Part shown: in pieces, positions 36,443-45,541 of the stretch | Position numbering within the stretch: the stretch's first letter is position 1 | Layout of the letters: each line of letters begins with the position of its first letter | NCBI RefSeq assembly: GCF_900143515.1 | Contig: NZ_FSQT01000001.1 | Location: 744,001-808,000 of the forward strand | Reading direction: 5' to 3' | Length of the DNA: 64,000 nucleotides | Origin: Micromonospora cremea | GTDB lineage: Bacteria; Actinomycetota; Actinomycetes; Mycobacteriales; Micromonosporaceae | Notes under the pieces: model-generated | Told to the model about the DNA's origin: nothing | The model's database searches: none | The model's input: only the letters and a program-made list of their open reading frames with translations | Translations under genes and position numbers: made by a program

Positions 36443-36724
36443 TTAGCCAACCTCGGGCCGCTTGTATCCGCCGCCGTAGATCTCAGCCCAGCAGTGCTCG
36501 CACCAGATGTAGTCCGCATGCTCCACGAGGTGCACCTTGTCGCTTAGTGGTAGAGCGCGAACGACAGCGAAGTCAATCGGCTTGGTCAATTGGCAGTAGT
36601 AGCCGCCCTGGCTTGGACGGAAGGCTTCGTCGGTTGCCGGATGAGGTTCCAGGGCGTTGCCGTCGGCAAGCAAGGCGTCCACGAGGGGCAGTAGGTGCCG
36701 GTGATCGTCGCCCATGTCAGCCAT
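36443..36724 (-). CDS. Small conserved hypothetical protein
   Basis: 93 residues (MADMGDDHRHLLPLVDALLAD...). A C-terminal WCEHCW could bind metal. GC content is lower than the neighbouring locus. No family recognised; residue composition is that of a soluble cytoplasmic protein. Confidence 0.6.
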   Translation of the reverse strand: MADMGDDHRHLLPLVDALLADGNALEPHPATDEAFRPSQGGYYCQLTKPIDFAVVRALPLSDKVHLVEHADYIWCEHCWAEIYGGGYKRPEVG

Positions 36725-37020
36725 CCTGGCAGCCGGATGTCCTTGCCGCGATGTCGGGGCTGAGGGCTCGACTACCTCGAGGCCATCGTGTCAGCCAAAA
36801 GTCAGCGAGCTCGGTGATTCGTGACCCATGCCAACGGTCATAGCAGGTAAGACGCCGGAGGCTGGACCACAGGAAACGACATCTCCCGACGCTAGTCAAC
36901 AGCACGGACGAGGCTCCCCCCGACGGGGTCGTCCCTTGCCGGAGCGCTCCAACCCAGCCCACATCGCGCCTGTCCCGACGCCGTCCAGCCGAGCAGTTGC
37001 GGCACGCTCGGACCGATGGG

Positions 37021-37647
37021 CTACTGCTGCTGGAAGCGGCTCAGGAACTCGTCCACCAGGTGCGGTTTGGTGTAATCCATCCGGGTCCGAGTGCCCGACG
37101 TGAGGCCGCCCGCCCGGCCGCCACACGTGTAGATCAGCGGCACTGGTGGCCGGTCCGGGTAGCGCAGCACGAACGAGTGCTCGCGGCTGTATCCGATTAA
37201 GGGGCAGGCCTCGCCCATCGGCTCTGGGGCGGCATCGGGCCACCAGCCGCTGTGTCGCCGCTGCCACTGCCGCCAGGCATCGTTGCGGGTGGGTAGTCGG
37301 TTGAGCAGCGCGGCGAAGTCGGCGGCCCCGGCACGCAGCACCCGCTGACGCGGTGGGTGCGCCACCCCGGGACGCTGGATAGGCAGTGCCGTGGGTGTGG
37401 TGCACAGCAGCACCTCCGTGGCGCCGGGCGGCACCAGCGGGCCATGGGCGTCGACGAACTGGCGCCGCTCGTCGATGACCGGGCAGCCATCCGATCCGAG
37501 TGGAATTTCATATGGAGTGCCGGCCATTGCTGGCCAAGGCGACGCGGTACGCCGGACCCAGGCGATCGTGACCACACCCGCGGCCACCGCGACCACCGTC
37601 ACCACGACGACCACCGCCCAACGTCGGCGTGGGCTCCATTTGGTCAC
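37021..37647 (-). CDS. Membrane-anchored hypothetical protein
   Basis: 208 residues. Basic start (TKWSPRRR) then one membrane segment (WAVVVVVTVVAVAAGVVTIAWV), so most of the protein is outside the cell. The outer part has four or five cysteines (GCPVID, LLCTTP, EACPLIG, YTCGG) that may pair. Family not recognised. A GGAGGTGACCA site precedes the start. Confidence 0.7.
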   Translation of the reverse strand: MTKWSPRRRWAVVVVVTVVAVAAGVVTIAWVRRTASPWPAMAGTPYEIPLGSDGCPVIDERRQFVDAHGPLVPPGATEVLLCTTPTALPIQRPGVAHPPRQRVLRAGAADFAALLNRLPTRNDAWRQWQRRHSGWWPDAAPEPMGEACPLIGYSREHSFVLRYPDRPPVPLIYTCGGRAGGLTSGTRTRMDYTKPHLVDEFLSRFQQQ

Positions 37648-37808
37648 TGGTCACCTCCAGCTCGACGATTGCCACCGAGGCGCGCCGTCCCGCCTTTGTC
37701 TCACTTGTCGTCTCGTTCGTCAGCGTACGAGGCGAGCGCAGACGAAGGCCGGTCGAGTTGGCCTAGGTGGCGAACCGGCCCGGTCAAGGCCGTATGGGGC
37801 CGAGCAGA

Positions 37809-37847
37809 CTTGGAAAGCGTGTTGGGTTAACACCCTCACGAGTTCGA
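37809..37847 (+). pseudogene. tRNA-Ser(GGA) 3'-half fragment, possible att remnant
   Basis: The sequence runs CTTGGAAAG (anticodon loop with GGA), a long variable arm GTGTTGGGTTAACACCC, then TCACGAGTTCGA (T-stem and loop), and diverges before the 3' end of the tRNA. The first half of the tRNA is absent. Tyrosine integrases commonly use just this anticodon-to-T-loop part as attachment core. Confidence 0.6.
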
Positions 37848-38032
37848 CGCCAGGCGTAGCCAGCAGCGAGTCAGCAAACCGCTCGCCACGCGAACGATGA
37901 CGGGCGGAACGAGCAGCACGACCGAGCATGCGCGCACACGACGCGGCCTGTTTGGCACTGCCTGACAAGGGCGACCAGCCTCCCCCGCTGGGGTCGTCCC
38001 GGGTCTGCTGCACCGATAGGTGACAGTTTCAG

Positions 38033-38896
38033 TCACGCGGCCTGAGTGGCCGGTGCGGTCATGATGGTCTCGTACTCGATAGGGGTCAACCGGGACAGAG
38101 CGTGTTGTCGTCGGCGGCGGTGGTAGGTCCGTTCGATCCAGGTCACGATCGCGGTCCTCAGTTGCTGGCGGGTGGTCCAGGTCCGCCGGTCGAGGACGTT
38201 GTTCTGCAGCAGGCCGAAGAACGATTCCATGGCGGCGTTGTCGCCGGCGGCACCGACTCTGCCCATCGACCCGATCATGTGATGCTGGTGCAGGGCGCGG
38301 ACGAACTTCCGGCTGCGAAACTGCGACCCGCGGTCGGTGTGGAGCACGCAGCTGGCCACTCGGCCGCGTCGGGCTACGGCGTTGTGCAGCGCGTTGACGG
38401 CCAGCCGGTACTTCATCCGTGAGTCGATGGAGTAGCCGACGATCCGGTTCGACCACACGTCCTTGATCGCACACAGGTAGAGCTTGCCCTCGCCGGTGCG
38501 GTGTTCGGTGATGTCGGCCAGCCACAACCGGTTCGGGCCGTCGGCGGTGAAGTCTCGTTTCACGAGGTCGTCATGCACCGGCGGACCGACCTTGCCACCC
38601 TTGCCGCGCCTCTTGCGCTTGCCGAAGGCGCTCCACCACCCGTTGTCCGAGCAGATCTTCCACGCCGTGCGCTCAGCCATCGCCTGTCCGGCGGTGCGGG
38701 CCTCATCGACCAGGAACCGGTACCCGAACTCCGGGTCATCGCGGTGAGCGTCGACCAGGGCGTTCGCGCGGTAAGCGGCAACGAGTTCGGCGTCGCCGAC
38801 GGGCCGGGCGAGCCACCGGTAGTAGGGCTGACGAGCGATCTTCAATACCCGGCACGTCACCGCCACGGGGATTCCATCGGCGGCCAGCTCGCTCAC
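38033..38896 (-). CDS. IS3-family transposase OrfB
   Basis: 287 residues from GTG 38896, overlapping the orfA TGA. HTH_21-type start (IPVAVTCRVLKIARQPYYRW), then the DDE core: LADITEH, VLHTDRGSQFRS and NAAMESFFGLLQ. Reading -1 at the A-run near the end of orfA gives GKRLYPLVSELAADGIPV, which restores the usual OrfAB joint, so both re-start and frameshift products are possible. Confidence 0.92.
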   Translation of the reverse strand: MSELAADGIPVAVTCRVLKIARQPYYRWLARPVGDAELVAAYRANALVDAHRDDPEFGYRFLVDEARTAGQAMAERTAWKICSDNGWWSAFGKRKRRGKGGKVGPPVHDDLVKRDFTADGPNRLWLADITEHRTGEGKLYLCAIKDVWSNRIVGYSIDSRMKYRLAVNALHNAVARRGRVASCVLHTDRGSQFRSRKFVRALHQHHMIGSMGRVGAAGDNAAMESFFGLLQNNVLDRRTWTTRQQLRTAIVTWIERTYHRRRRQHALSRLTPIEYETIMTAPATQAA

Positions 38897-39201
38897 GAGC
38901 GGGTAGAGCCTTTTCCCGGCAGGTTCGCCTGTGACAGGTAGGCAGCGGCCCGGCGCAGGACCTCGTTCTCCTGCTCCAGCAGCTTGATCCGCTTGCGGGC
39001 CTCGCGCAGCTCGGCTGACTCGCTGCCGCTGACACCCGGTTTGGTTCCAGCGTCAACGTCAGCCTGGCGCAGCCATTTGAACAACGTCATCGGGTGGACT
39101 CCGAAGTCCTTCGCGATCTGCTCGACCGTCACGCCCGGATCACGGTCACGGTCCACCCGCGCGACATCATCGCGGAACTCACGAGGGTAGGGCTTGGGCA
39201 C
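38893..39201 (-). CDS. IS3-family transposase OrfA
   Basis: About 102 residues from GTG 39201 (VPKPYPREF), which has GGAAGG before it. Helix-turn-helix VTVEQIAKDFGVHPMTLFKWLRQAD, then a leucine-zipper-like coil AELREARKRIKLLEQENEVLRRAAAYL. It binds the element ends and is normally made both alone and fused to OrfB. A GGGAAAAGG site near its end allows a -1 shift. Confidence 0.9.
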   Translation of the reverse strand: MPKPYPREFRDDVARVDRDRDPGVTVEQIAKDFGVHPMTLFKWLRQADVDAGTKPGVSGSESAELREARKRIKLLEQENEVLRRAAAYLSQANLPGKGSTRS

Positions 39202-39269
39202 AGCAACATCCTTCCAGCCCGCCACCAGGGCAAGCCATCTCAGATGTCACCTATCGGTGCAGCAGACCC

Positions 39270-39475
39270 TCCCCTTCCGAGGGAAGCACTCCTGCTGGTC
39301 TGCGGACAGCGGCGCTGAGTTCCGCTTCAACGCCTGACACTTCCGCCTGAGTGACCAACTGGGTAACGATCGGCGCAGGCAAGGGATGGACGCCTGGCAG
39401 ACATGCGTCGGAGGCCCGAGCGGCGTGGTACGACTGGGTCAATACTGGGGCAAGCTGACGGAAGATGAGCGGCAG
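39270..39475. other. Short stretch between IS3 and ltrA-like gene
   Basis: A minus frame (PLPAPIVTQLVTQAEVSGVE and following) looks partly protein-like but has no clear start or family. Confidence 0.2.
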
Positions 39476-40654
39476 ATGACGGTCGGTGGCTCGCGCGGGC
39501 TGCTGCACGGCCGTGAGGGGGAGCTGCTCCTCGATCTGGTTTATGTCTTCGTGCTCACCCGATTCTCGCAGCGCCTGGTTGAGGACTTCACCACGGAACG
39601 TCGGATCGTCCTGCCTGAAGTCGGTCAGACGACGCTGCTGCTACTGGCCCTGTGGTTGATCTGGGTCCACGCGGCATTTGTGACCAGCAGAGCCGATCCA
39701 CAACAACCCGTGACCCAGCTGTTGGTCGTCTGGACCATGTTCGGCAGCATGATCATGGCGGTCACGTTGCCCCATGCGTTCGGCGATCGAGCTGTGGTCT
39801 TCGCGGTCACGTACGTCGCCATCCAGGCCGGCAAGCCCGTCATCCTCCTGCTCGCCCGGCGTGACCCTGGGCGGCACAGCCCCGCGCGCCACCTTTGCTG
39901 GGCCGCGGTATCCGCCGTGCCCTGGATCGTCGGAGCGGCGCTATTCCCGCAGAGTCCCGCGCGCGGGGTGCTCTGGACGCTAGCGATCGCACTGGACTAC
40001 ACGGGACTCGTACTCGGCTGGCCCGTACCGGGGCTTGGTCGGACCGGAGCGGAGGACTGGAGACGCGCGGGCAAGCACCTCGCCGAGCGCTACCAGCAGT
40101 TCATCATCATCACGATCGGCGAAACGATCCTGCTCACGGGAATCACATTCGCCGACAAGTTCACTCCCGACCGGGTGGCTCCCACCGTGATGTCCTTCGC
40201 CACCGCCGTGCTGATGTGGCGAATCTATTTCCACCGCGCCGGGACGGTGTTCCCCGCCGCCATCGAGGGCGCCTCCCATCCAAACCGCCTCGTTAAGTCT
40301 GGGTACTACACCCACCTGGTCATGGTGACCGGCATTCTCGCCACCGGCGTCGGCTACGCACTCGTCATCGACCAACCGCGCGGACACCAGGATCCGCTCT
40401 GGCTCGCGGTCATCCTCGGCGGGCCCGCGCTGTTCCTGGCCGGGCGGTCCCGCCTCGAGTACGAAGTGTTCGCCCGGGTGTCCCCATCCCGGGTGATCGG
40501 ACTGCTCGCGCTTGTCGCCTTGACGCCGGCGATGGTCGGCCGGGCGCCGGTGATCGTCGCCGCCGCCGCAGCCGTCGTCCTGGCCGGGGTTACGGCGTGG
40601 GACGGCACACGCGAATGGAGACACCCAGACGAGGCGCCCTCGCCACAGCGCTAG
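39476..40654 (+). CDS. Low temperature requirement protein A (LtrA) family
   Basis: About 392 residues with some ten membrane segments. Diagnostic stretches: ELLLDLVYVFVLTRFSQRL near the start, GKHLAERYQQFIIITIGETIL in the middle and YYTHLVMVTGILATGVGYALV later. The family is named for a Listeria gene needed for growth in the cold; its biochemical role is not settled. ATG 39476 is chosen because it starts at the family boundary; a frame upstream reaches 39386. A paralogue lies at 55873. Confidence 0.85.
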   Translation: MTVGGSRGLLHGREGELLLDLVYVFVLTRFSQRLVEDFTTERRIVLPEVGQTTLLLLALWLIWVHAAFVTSRADPQQPVTQLLVVWTMFGSMIMAVTLPHAFGDRAVVFAVTYVAIQAGKPVILLLARRDPGRHSPARHLCWAAVSAVPWIVGAALFPQSPARGVLWTLAIALDYTGLVLGWPVPGLGRTGAEDWRRAGKHLAERYQQFIIITIGETILLTGITFADKFTPDRVAPTVMSFATAVLMWRIYFHRAGTVFPAAIEGASHPNRLVKSGYYTHLVMVTGILATGVGYALVIDQPRGHQDPLWLAVILGGPALFLAGRSRLEYEVFARVSPSRVIGLLALVALTPAMVGRAPVIVAAAAAVVLAGVTAWDGTREWRHPDEAPSPQR

Positions 40655-40844
40655 GTGGGCCGCAACGGATGCCCCCGGCTGAGGTAGAGGCAGCAAGAAG
40701 GCTGCGGTCAAGGCTGTGAAGCCCCGGCAGCTAACGGCAGGCAGCGGGCGATTTTCAGCACTGCTTGATACCCGATTTCACTGGTCGGCACCCTGTTTCC
40801 GTTTCAACCCCAACGGAGGTCAACTGGCCCTGGAGCCGCGCTAG

Positions 40845-41075
40845 TACGGCGACTGCCCCGAGTGTGGGCATGGCTGGCGCGGACATCAGCCGCCGGAGCC
40901 ATATAGCAAGTGCCGGTACGAGATTGGGCATGAGAAGCGGAGGCTCCCATTAGACGACCTGACGGAGATTGTTGGCGAGATCTCAGGCGCGCTAATGGCG
41001 GTGATACTTGGAGGACAAGGACCCTGTGAAGATTGGCCGTCCCGCTCTAGCAATCTATCCGTCCAGTCGGGTTAA
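40845..41075 (+). pseudogene. Zinc-ribbon-like open frame without a start
   Basis: After a TAG at 40842 the frame reads YGDCPECGHGWRGHQPPEPY, SKCRYEIGHEKRRLPLDDLT, EIVGEISGALMAV and stops at 41073. CPECGH and a third cysteine look like a zinc ribbon. No start codon lies before the motif, so it is likely the tail of a lost gene. The last bases overlap the next gene's 3' end on the other strand. Confidence 0.35.
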
Positions 41076-42278
41076 CAACTGCTTGCGCAGGGGCCAGGAC
41101 TCGTCGTTGATGCACTCTGCTAAGCAGGCCAGCCCAAGTGCCAGAGGCCAGGAAATTGCCTGTCGATGCTCAGGCAGCATGTCGAGTGGTCGGCTGGGAT
41201 CCCAATGCCGCAACGGTGCGAGGCTGACCGGCATGAACTCGTGAACGTAAGATTGCTCTACTCGCCGCGGTGAACGGTCGAGCATCTGATCACCTGTAAG
41301 GCGAAGGAGAGTTACGGCGCAGAATTCGGGCATGGCTCCCCTGCTGATCCACCGACCGTGGCCAACAACCGAACTGCCTTCTATCTCGCTTGGTTTCAGG
41401 TGGCACTCTTCTCGAAGCTCGCGCTCAGCTCCATTGCTTACAATCCTCTGGATGGTCCAATCGGCCATGTTGGCAGGCACGTCTTTGGGTTCGAGCGCGC
41501 CAGAGCCGGACGGAGCGAGCAAACCAGGGCTGCCAATGTTGTCGTGGGTCTGCGCCACGAGGAGCAACCGCCCGTCGGTGGTGAATGCCAGCGTCGATAC
41601 GCCGATGAGGTTAGCTAGGCGACTGCGCTTAAGAGAAATTAACTGGCCATCCGGGTCGAGGATGAGGTCCCGACCACGAAGGACGGGGCTCTTTCGCCCG
41701 GCCTCCCAGATGTCCAGCGGGGCGAACAGGTTGCTGCACATGAAGTCGAAGTAGCGACCGGCCCTTAGCTTGACGACATCGTCGCCCAAGAGATCCGACG
41801 CAAGACAGAGCACTTGATCGTTATATATTTTCCCCGTCTTTGCCCGCCGGCTCAGGTAGTCGAGGGACCAGGTTCGCAGATCGCGGGGAAGTCTGTAATC
41901 GGGACTCTGGATAATGGCTCTGAGGGGGCGCTTGCGTAGTTCGCTGTTCTCGCGTGACAGCAAGATACCCACGTCACGGACGCTCTCCACGGCCGGTCCG
42001 TGACCCTCCGAATTGCCAATTACATCCCGGTAGGTGTCACCCTCACGTGGCTGGAACCGCACTTCTCTCGAACGACGGCGGTTGGCCCGAGTCTCCATGA
42101 GGGAGAGAGTAGCGCCAGCAAGGCCGGCGACCACGCTGACCGGCCGGGGCGGGTCGACTAGCGCGGTCGCCATCCCGAATGAGGCTAGAAGCAGGCCGAC
42201 GGTGGTGAGCCTGTATCGCCACAGTCTGTAGCGCCAGATGGCGGTCTTCGTCCTCGCCGATCTCCTAGCTCCAAGCAT
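41055..42278 (-). CDS. Two-transmembrane protein with C-terminal NUDIX-like domain
   Basis: 407 residues. Two close membrane segments near residues 25-55 (LTTVGLLLASFGMATALV and VSVVAGLAGATLSLM), a middle region with no known family, then a NUDIX-type domain: LAFTTDGRLLLVAQTH starts it and GAERELREECHL fits the REUXEE core of the NUDIX box, with a longer loop before it (SGSGALEPKD...). It should hydrolyse a nucleoside diphosphate derivative at the inner membrane face, if active. GGAGGG precedes the ATG. GC is clearly lower than the sugar locus, including an AT-rich run near 41820, which suggests transfer. No partner gene is adjacent. Confidence 0.75.
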   Translation of the reverse strand: MLGARRSARTKTAIWRYRLWRYRLTTVGLLLASFGMATALVDPPRPVSVVAGLAGATLSLMETRANRRRSREVRFQPREGDTYRDVIGNSEGHGPAVESVRDVGILLSRENSELRKRPLRAIIQSPDYRLPRDLRTWSLDYLSRRAKTGKIYNDQVLCLASDLLGDDVVKLRAGRYFDFMCSNLFAPLDIWEAGRKSPVLRGRDLILDPDGQLISLKRSRLANLIGVSTLAFTTDGRLLLVAQTHDNIGSPGLLAPSGSGALEPKDVPANMADWTIQRIVSNGAERELREECHLKPSEIEGSSVVGHGRWISRGAMPEFCAVTLLRLTGDQMLDRSPRRVEQSYVHEFMPVSLAPLRHWDPSRPLDMLPEHRQAISWPLALGLACLAECINDESWPLRKQLLTRLDG

Positions 42279-42623
42279 CCGCGCCCTCCGTCGGTGCGAC
42301 GTGCCTCGGGGGCTGCATCGTAGCGGCGAGCTGGGAATCCGTCGCGCGCCCGGAAAGTCGGAATCCCTGGAGATCTAGGACAATCCTGAACACGGCAGGC
42401 GGCCAAGGTCAGATTCGCTGCGTTCACGTCAGATATCTGACTGGCTTAGGCGTGTGCCAGGCGAGGCTGGCCCGCCTTTGCCAGCTCCTGACAGTCCGCG
42501 TGCCCGTTGCGTGCCCGATCTGACGGGCGACGAGGGTCAACGACGGTCAAAGCTCGCTGGATAGCGACAGCTGTGACCAGCGCTAACAGCAAGTCAGCCA
42601 GCAGAGGCCTGCGAAGCAGAGAA
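42279..42623. other. 345 bp without a recognised gene
   Basis: Contains the upstream region of the NUDIX-like gene, and a GTGCCCG-rich passage with GAGGGTCAACGACGGTC near 42500-42548 of the kind seen beside integrated elements. No tRNA seen. Confidence 0.3.
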
Positions 42624-43401
42624 TTCCTAAACCGTGTGTCGCGGCGGCAAGTCAGCCGAGACCGAGCCGGTGCAGCGCGAGGGCCACGAACCCGCGCACC
42701 GACCGGTCCCAGCCGGGTACTTCGGCGTCGAAGTCCGAGCTGCGGGCGTCGGTGAGGACGTCGAGGGCCAGGTCGGGTAGCTGGTCGCCGAGCCGGTACG
42801 CCAGTCCCACTGCCGCCGTGACCCGGACGACCGCTGCGTTCGCGGACAGCAGCTCGCGGAGGCAGGCGTCGGCTCCGAGCCGACCGGACAGTGGGCGAGG
42901 GTCAGGTTGGCGCTCGCACGGGTGGCGGCGCGGGTCTCGTTGCCGGGGACCGCAGTCAGCCCGGCGGCCAACGCGGCCTCGTCGGGTGCGAACCAGACGA
43001 GTAGTTCGGCGGCATACCCGGCGAGCTGCGGGTCCGGAGCCGTGAGCCAGCGGACGTACCGATCGGTGTGCCGGGCTCCAGCGTGGAAGGCGTCGGCCTC
43101 CCAGCGGACCGCCACGTTGTCAGCCAGCTCCGCGACCTCCTCGTGCTCGAACAGGTCTTCGGCCTCCAGATACCGCTCCACCAAGGCCGCCTGTTCGTCG
43201 GTGATCCCCTCGGCGGCGGCGAAGTGCCGCCGCGGATCGAACGGCAGCTCGTCCGTCGCGCCGGTCACCAAGCACCACCGAACGGAGCAGGGCGGCCACC
43301 CCTGCCCGGTCCGGGGTATCCGGGTCGTCAGCGAGCGCCACCAGGAACGGCACCACGTGACAGTCGCCCCCAGCGCGTGCCCTGGTGGTAGACGTTGCCG
43401 G
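42624..43401. repeat. Direct repeat copy A (HEAT-like gene segment)
   Basis: From TTCCTAAACCGTGTGTCGC onward this segment is a diverged copy of 44765-45541, same orientation, with small indels. Similarity ends at the GGTGGTAGACGTTGCCG joint near 43400. Confidence 0.85.
42652..43399 (-). pseudogene. Broken duplicate of the HEAT-like gene
   Basis: Same protein as 44793-45698 but without the first 55 or so residues and with at least two frameshifts. The intact-like middle part reads LPFDPRRHFAAAEGITDEQA, ALVERYLEAEDLFEHEEVAE, LAGYAAELLVWFAPDEAAL. After HCPVGSE the frame is lost, and near 43260 another shift separates VVLGDRRDG from the following residues. Its 5' part has been replaced by an aldo/keto reductase fragment. 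Confidence 0.8.
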
Positions 43402-43740
43402 GCTGTCCAACGTCACCGCGGCGCAGTTCGAACTCGCCCGGTCGATTGCGGAGATCGCCGCGGTGACCGCCCAGTACAACATTGGCAACCGCACCGGTGC
43501 GGACCTGCTTGCGGCGGCGGAGCGGACCAGAGCGGTGTTCTCGCCCTGGCACCCGGTCAGCCTGCACGACGGCGGGGACAACGCCGGCCAGGTCGCCGCC
43601 GCCCTCGCGCCGATCGCCGCCCGGCACGCGGCCACGCCCCAGCAGATCGCGCTGGCCTGCGTGCTGCACCGCTCTCCGGCGATGCTGCCCACGACAGCAG
43701 GCGGGGCCGTAGCCAGGCTGAGAGGGACGGGACGACAACC
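43385..43740 (+). pseudogene. Aldo/keto reductase, C-terminal fragment
   Basis: VDVAGLSNVTAAQFELARSI, VTAQYNIGNRTGADLL and the late RHAATPQQIALACVLHRSPAML match the second half of NADPH-dependent aldo/keto reductases. The catalytic Tyr/Lys half is absent, and the fragment starts right at the joint with the broken HEAT-like duplicate. The following bases to 43841 hold no gene. Confidence 0.65.
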
Positions 43741-43841
43741 GGTGGCAACAGACGATGCGCCGCAGCGGCGTTCGGGACGAAGAGTTCAACACTTGCATCT
43801 GGGCGTCCCAAGCAGCCCGGGCGGAGGTGGTGGATGGCCCA

Positions 43842-44300
43842 CTAGCCCGGATGGTCGTGAAGGAACGACTTCGCCGTCGCCTTCATGGCCGCCACCGCTC
43901 CGTCCGGCTGGTCGTACATTGCGCCCCAACCGGCGTAAAGCTCAAGGAAGCGATCGCCAACCGCTCGTAGCCCCGGCAATCCGGAATAGCAGGCCTGCCA
44001 GTAGATCTCGTGCGCCAGGTCCTCGGGATCGCCCCGTCCAGCAAGAAGGTCCGACGCTGCCTTACGCATCAGGTGCAGCCGTGCGGCGCTCTCGTCCGGG
44101 ACCGCCCAGCCAAGCTCCTCCATCGCCTGCCGGAACAGGTCAACCGCTTCCCGCGGCTGTCCCTTCGACAGGCCGGCAAGCTCGCGCAAGGCCGGAGAAT
44201 CGAAGCCGCCGGTCAGGGCATAAGCGGCCGCTATCGGCAGGTCATCTCCGACGGACTCTCCCAAGGCCAGTCGAATGGCAAGGTCGCGCAGCTGCTCCAC
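43842..44300 (-). CDS. Conserved hypothetical protein
   Basis: 152 residues, all-alpha looking: LRDLAIRLALGESVGDDLPI, AAAYALTGGFDSPALRELAG, AVDLFRQAMEELGW. No known catalytic motif; probably cytoplasmic. Such proteins occur widely in actinomycetes (from memory). Start ATG 44300; the divergent small gene begins at 44444 and the gap has a short GGTTCGGGCTCGG-type repeat. Confidence 0.65.
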   Translation of the reverse strand: MEQLRDLAIRLALGESVGDDLPIAAAYALTGGFDSPALRELAGLSKGQPREAVDLFRQAMEELGWAVPDESAARLHLMRKAASDLLAGRGDPEDLAHEIYWQACYSGLPGLRAVGDRFLELYAGWGAMYDQPDGAVAAMKATAKSFLHDHPG

Positions 44301-44443
44301 GGCGCAGAGGCTAGCGGTGCGTGCATCGCGGGCCAGAGAGTCGGGTCGGGTTCGGGCTCGGGTTCGGCTGGGCGTGCCGGCGGAGTTGCATGGGCTTGGC
44401 GCGCGGGAGCACGTGCTGACTCGACGCGGGGCATCATGTGCGG

Positions 44444-44671
44444 GTGAAGGACTGGGACCATCTGAACAGGCTCATCGTCGAAGGCCGCAGGATCCAGGCT
44501 GTGCAAGCAATCCGAGCATCCTGCGGGTGCGCCATCCCCGAGGCCCTGGACATGCTGGCTGAACGGTACGCATTGCTTCGGGCGGCTCGTCCCGACGACT
44601 TCAAGCAGAGCCACGATGACTACTGGCAGGGTGTATTCCTGACCCATCCTTGCCCGGTCCGGTGTTCATGA
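44444..44671 (+). CDS. Small hypothetical protein, probably cut at the 3' end
   Basis: 75 residues from GTG 44444: KDWDHLNRLIVEGRRIQAVQ, AIRASCGCAIPEALDMLAER, then DDYWQGVFLTHPCPVRCS. The helical first part looks native; the last ten residues look like chance coding after a break. No family recognised. About 95 bp after it begins direct repeat copy B. Confidence 0.45.
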   Translation: MKDWDHLNRLIVEGRRIQAVQAIRASCGCAIPEALDMLAERYALLRAARPDDFKQSHDDYWQGVFLTHPCPVRCS

Positions 44672-44764
44672 TCCGGAAAATGTGCGGAATGATCATGTAG
44701 GTTGCTGGTCGTGCTGCTCTTATTCGGGCAGGTAGGCCAGCTGTGGTGACCAGCCGCTAACTCC

Positions 44765-45541
44765 TTCCTAAACCGTGTGTCGCAGCGGCAAGTCAGCCGA
44801 GACCGAGCCGGTGCAACCCGAGCGCCACGAACCCGCGCACCGACCGGTCCCAGCCGGGTACGTCGGCATCGAAGTCCGAGCTGCGGGCGTCGGTGAGGAC
44901 GTCGAGGGCCAGGTCGGGTAGCTGGTCGCCGCGCCGGTATGCCAACGCCACCGCCGCTGTGACCCGGACGACCGCAGTATTCGCGGACAGTAGCTCGCTG
45001 AGGCGTGCGTCGATCCGCTCCGAACCGACCGGACAGTGGCCGAGCGTCAAGTTGGCGCTGGCGCGGGTGGCGGCGCGGACGTCATCACCAGGGACCGCGA
45101 TGAGCCCGGCCAGCGCGGCCTCGTCGGATGCGAACCAGGCGAGTAGTTCGGCGGCGTATCCGGCCAGCTGCGGGTCCGGATCGGTCAGCCAGCCGACGTA
45201 CCGGTTGATGTGCCGGGCTCCGGCATGGAAGGCGTCGGCGTCCCAACGGACCGCCACCTTGTCGGCCAGCTCTGCGGCCTCCTCGTGCTCGAACAGGTCT
45301 TCGGCCTCCAGATGCCGCTCCACCAGCGCCGCCTGTTCGTCGGTGATCCCCTCGGCGGCGGCGAAGGTTCGCCGCGGATCAAACGGCAGCTTGTCGTCGC
45401 GCCGGTCGCCGAGCACCACCGAACGGAAAAGGTCGACCACCGCTGCCCGGTCCGGGGTGTCCGGGTCGTCGACGAGCGCTACCAGGAACGGCACCACATG
45501 GCAGCTCGCCCCCCACCGCGTGCCCTGGTGGTAGACGTTGC
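44765..45541. repeat. Direct repeat copy B (HEAT-like gene segment)
   Basis: Counterpart of 42624-43401, 2.1 kb away in the same orientation. This copy keeps the full gene and is probably the parent. Confidence 0.85.

Larger units (their letters stand above)
38001..39269 (-). mobile_element. IS3-family insertion sequence, complete
   Basis: The ends match as inverted repeats for about 25 bp (GGGTCTGCTGCACC then GATAGGTGACA). TCCC flanks both sides (37997-38000 and 39270-39273), the expected 3-5 bp target duplication. It holds overlapping orfA and orfB. It inserted about 150 bp from the tRNA-Ser-like fragment. Confidence 0.88.

Noticed and set aside
36535..36565. A tRNA-like phrase (CTTAGTGGTAGAGCGCG)
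   Set aside because: No matching anticodon or T-arm follows, and a protein frame covers it.
44343..44366. GGTTCGGG-type tandem repeat
   Set aside because: Only a few short units between divergent genes; likely simple sequence without clear role.
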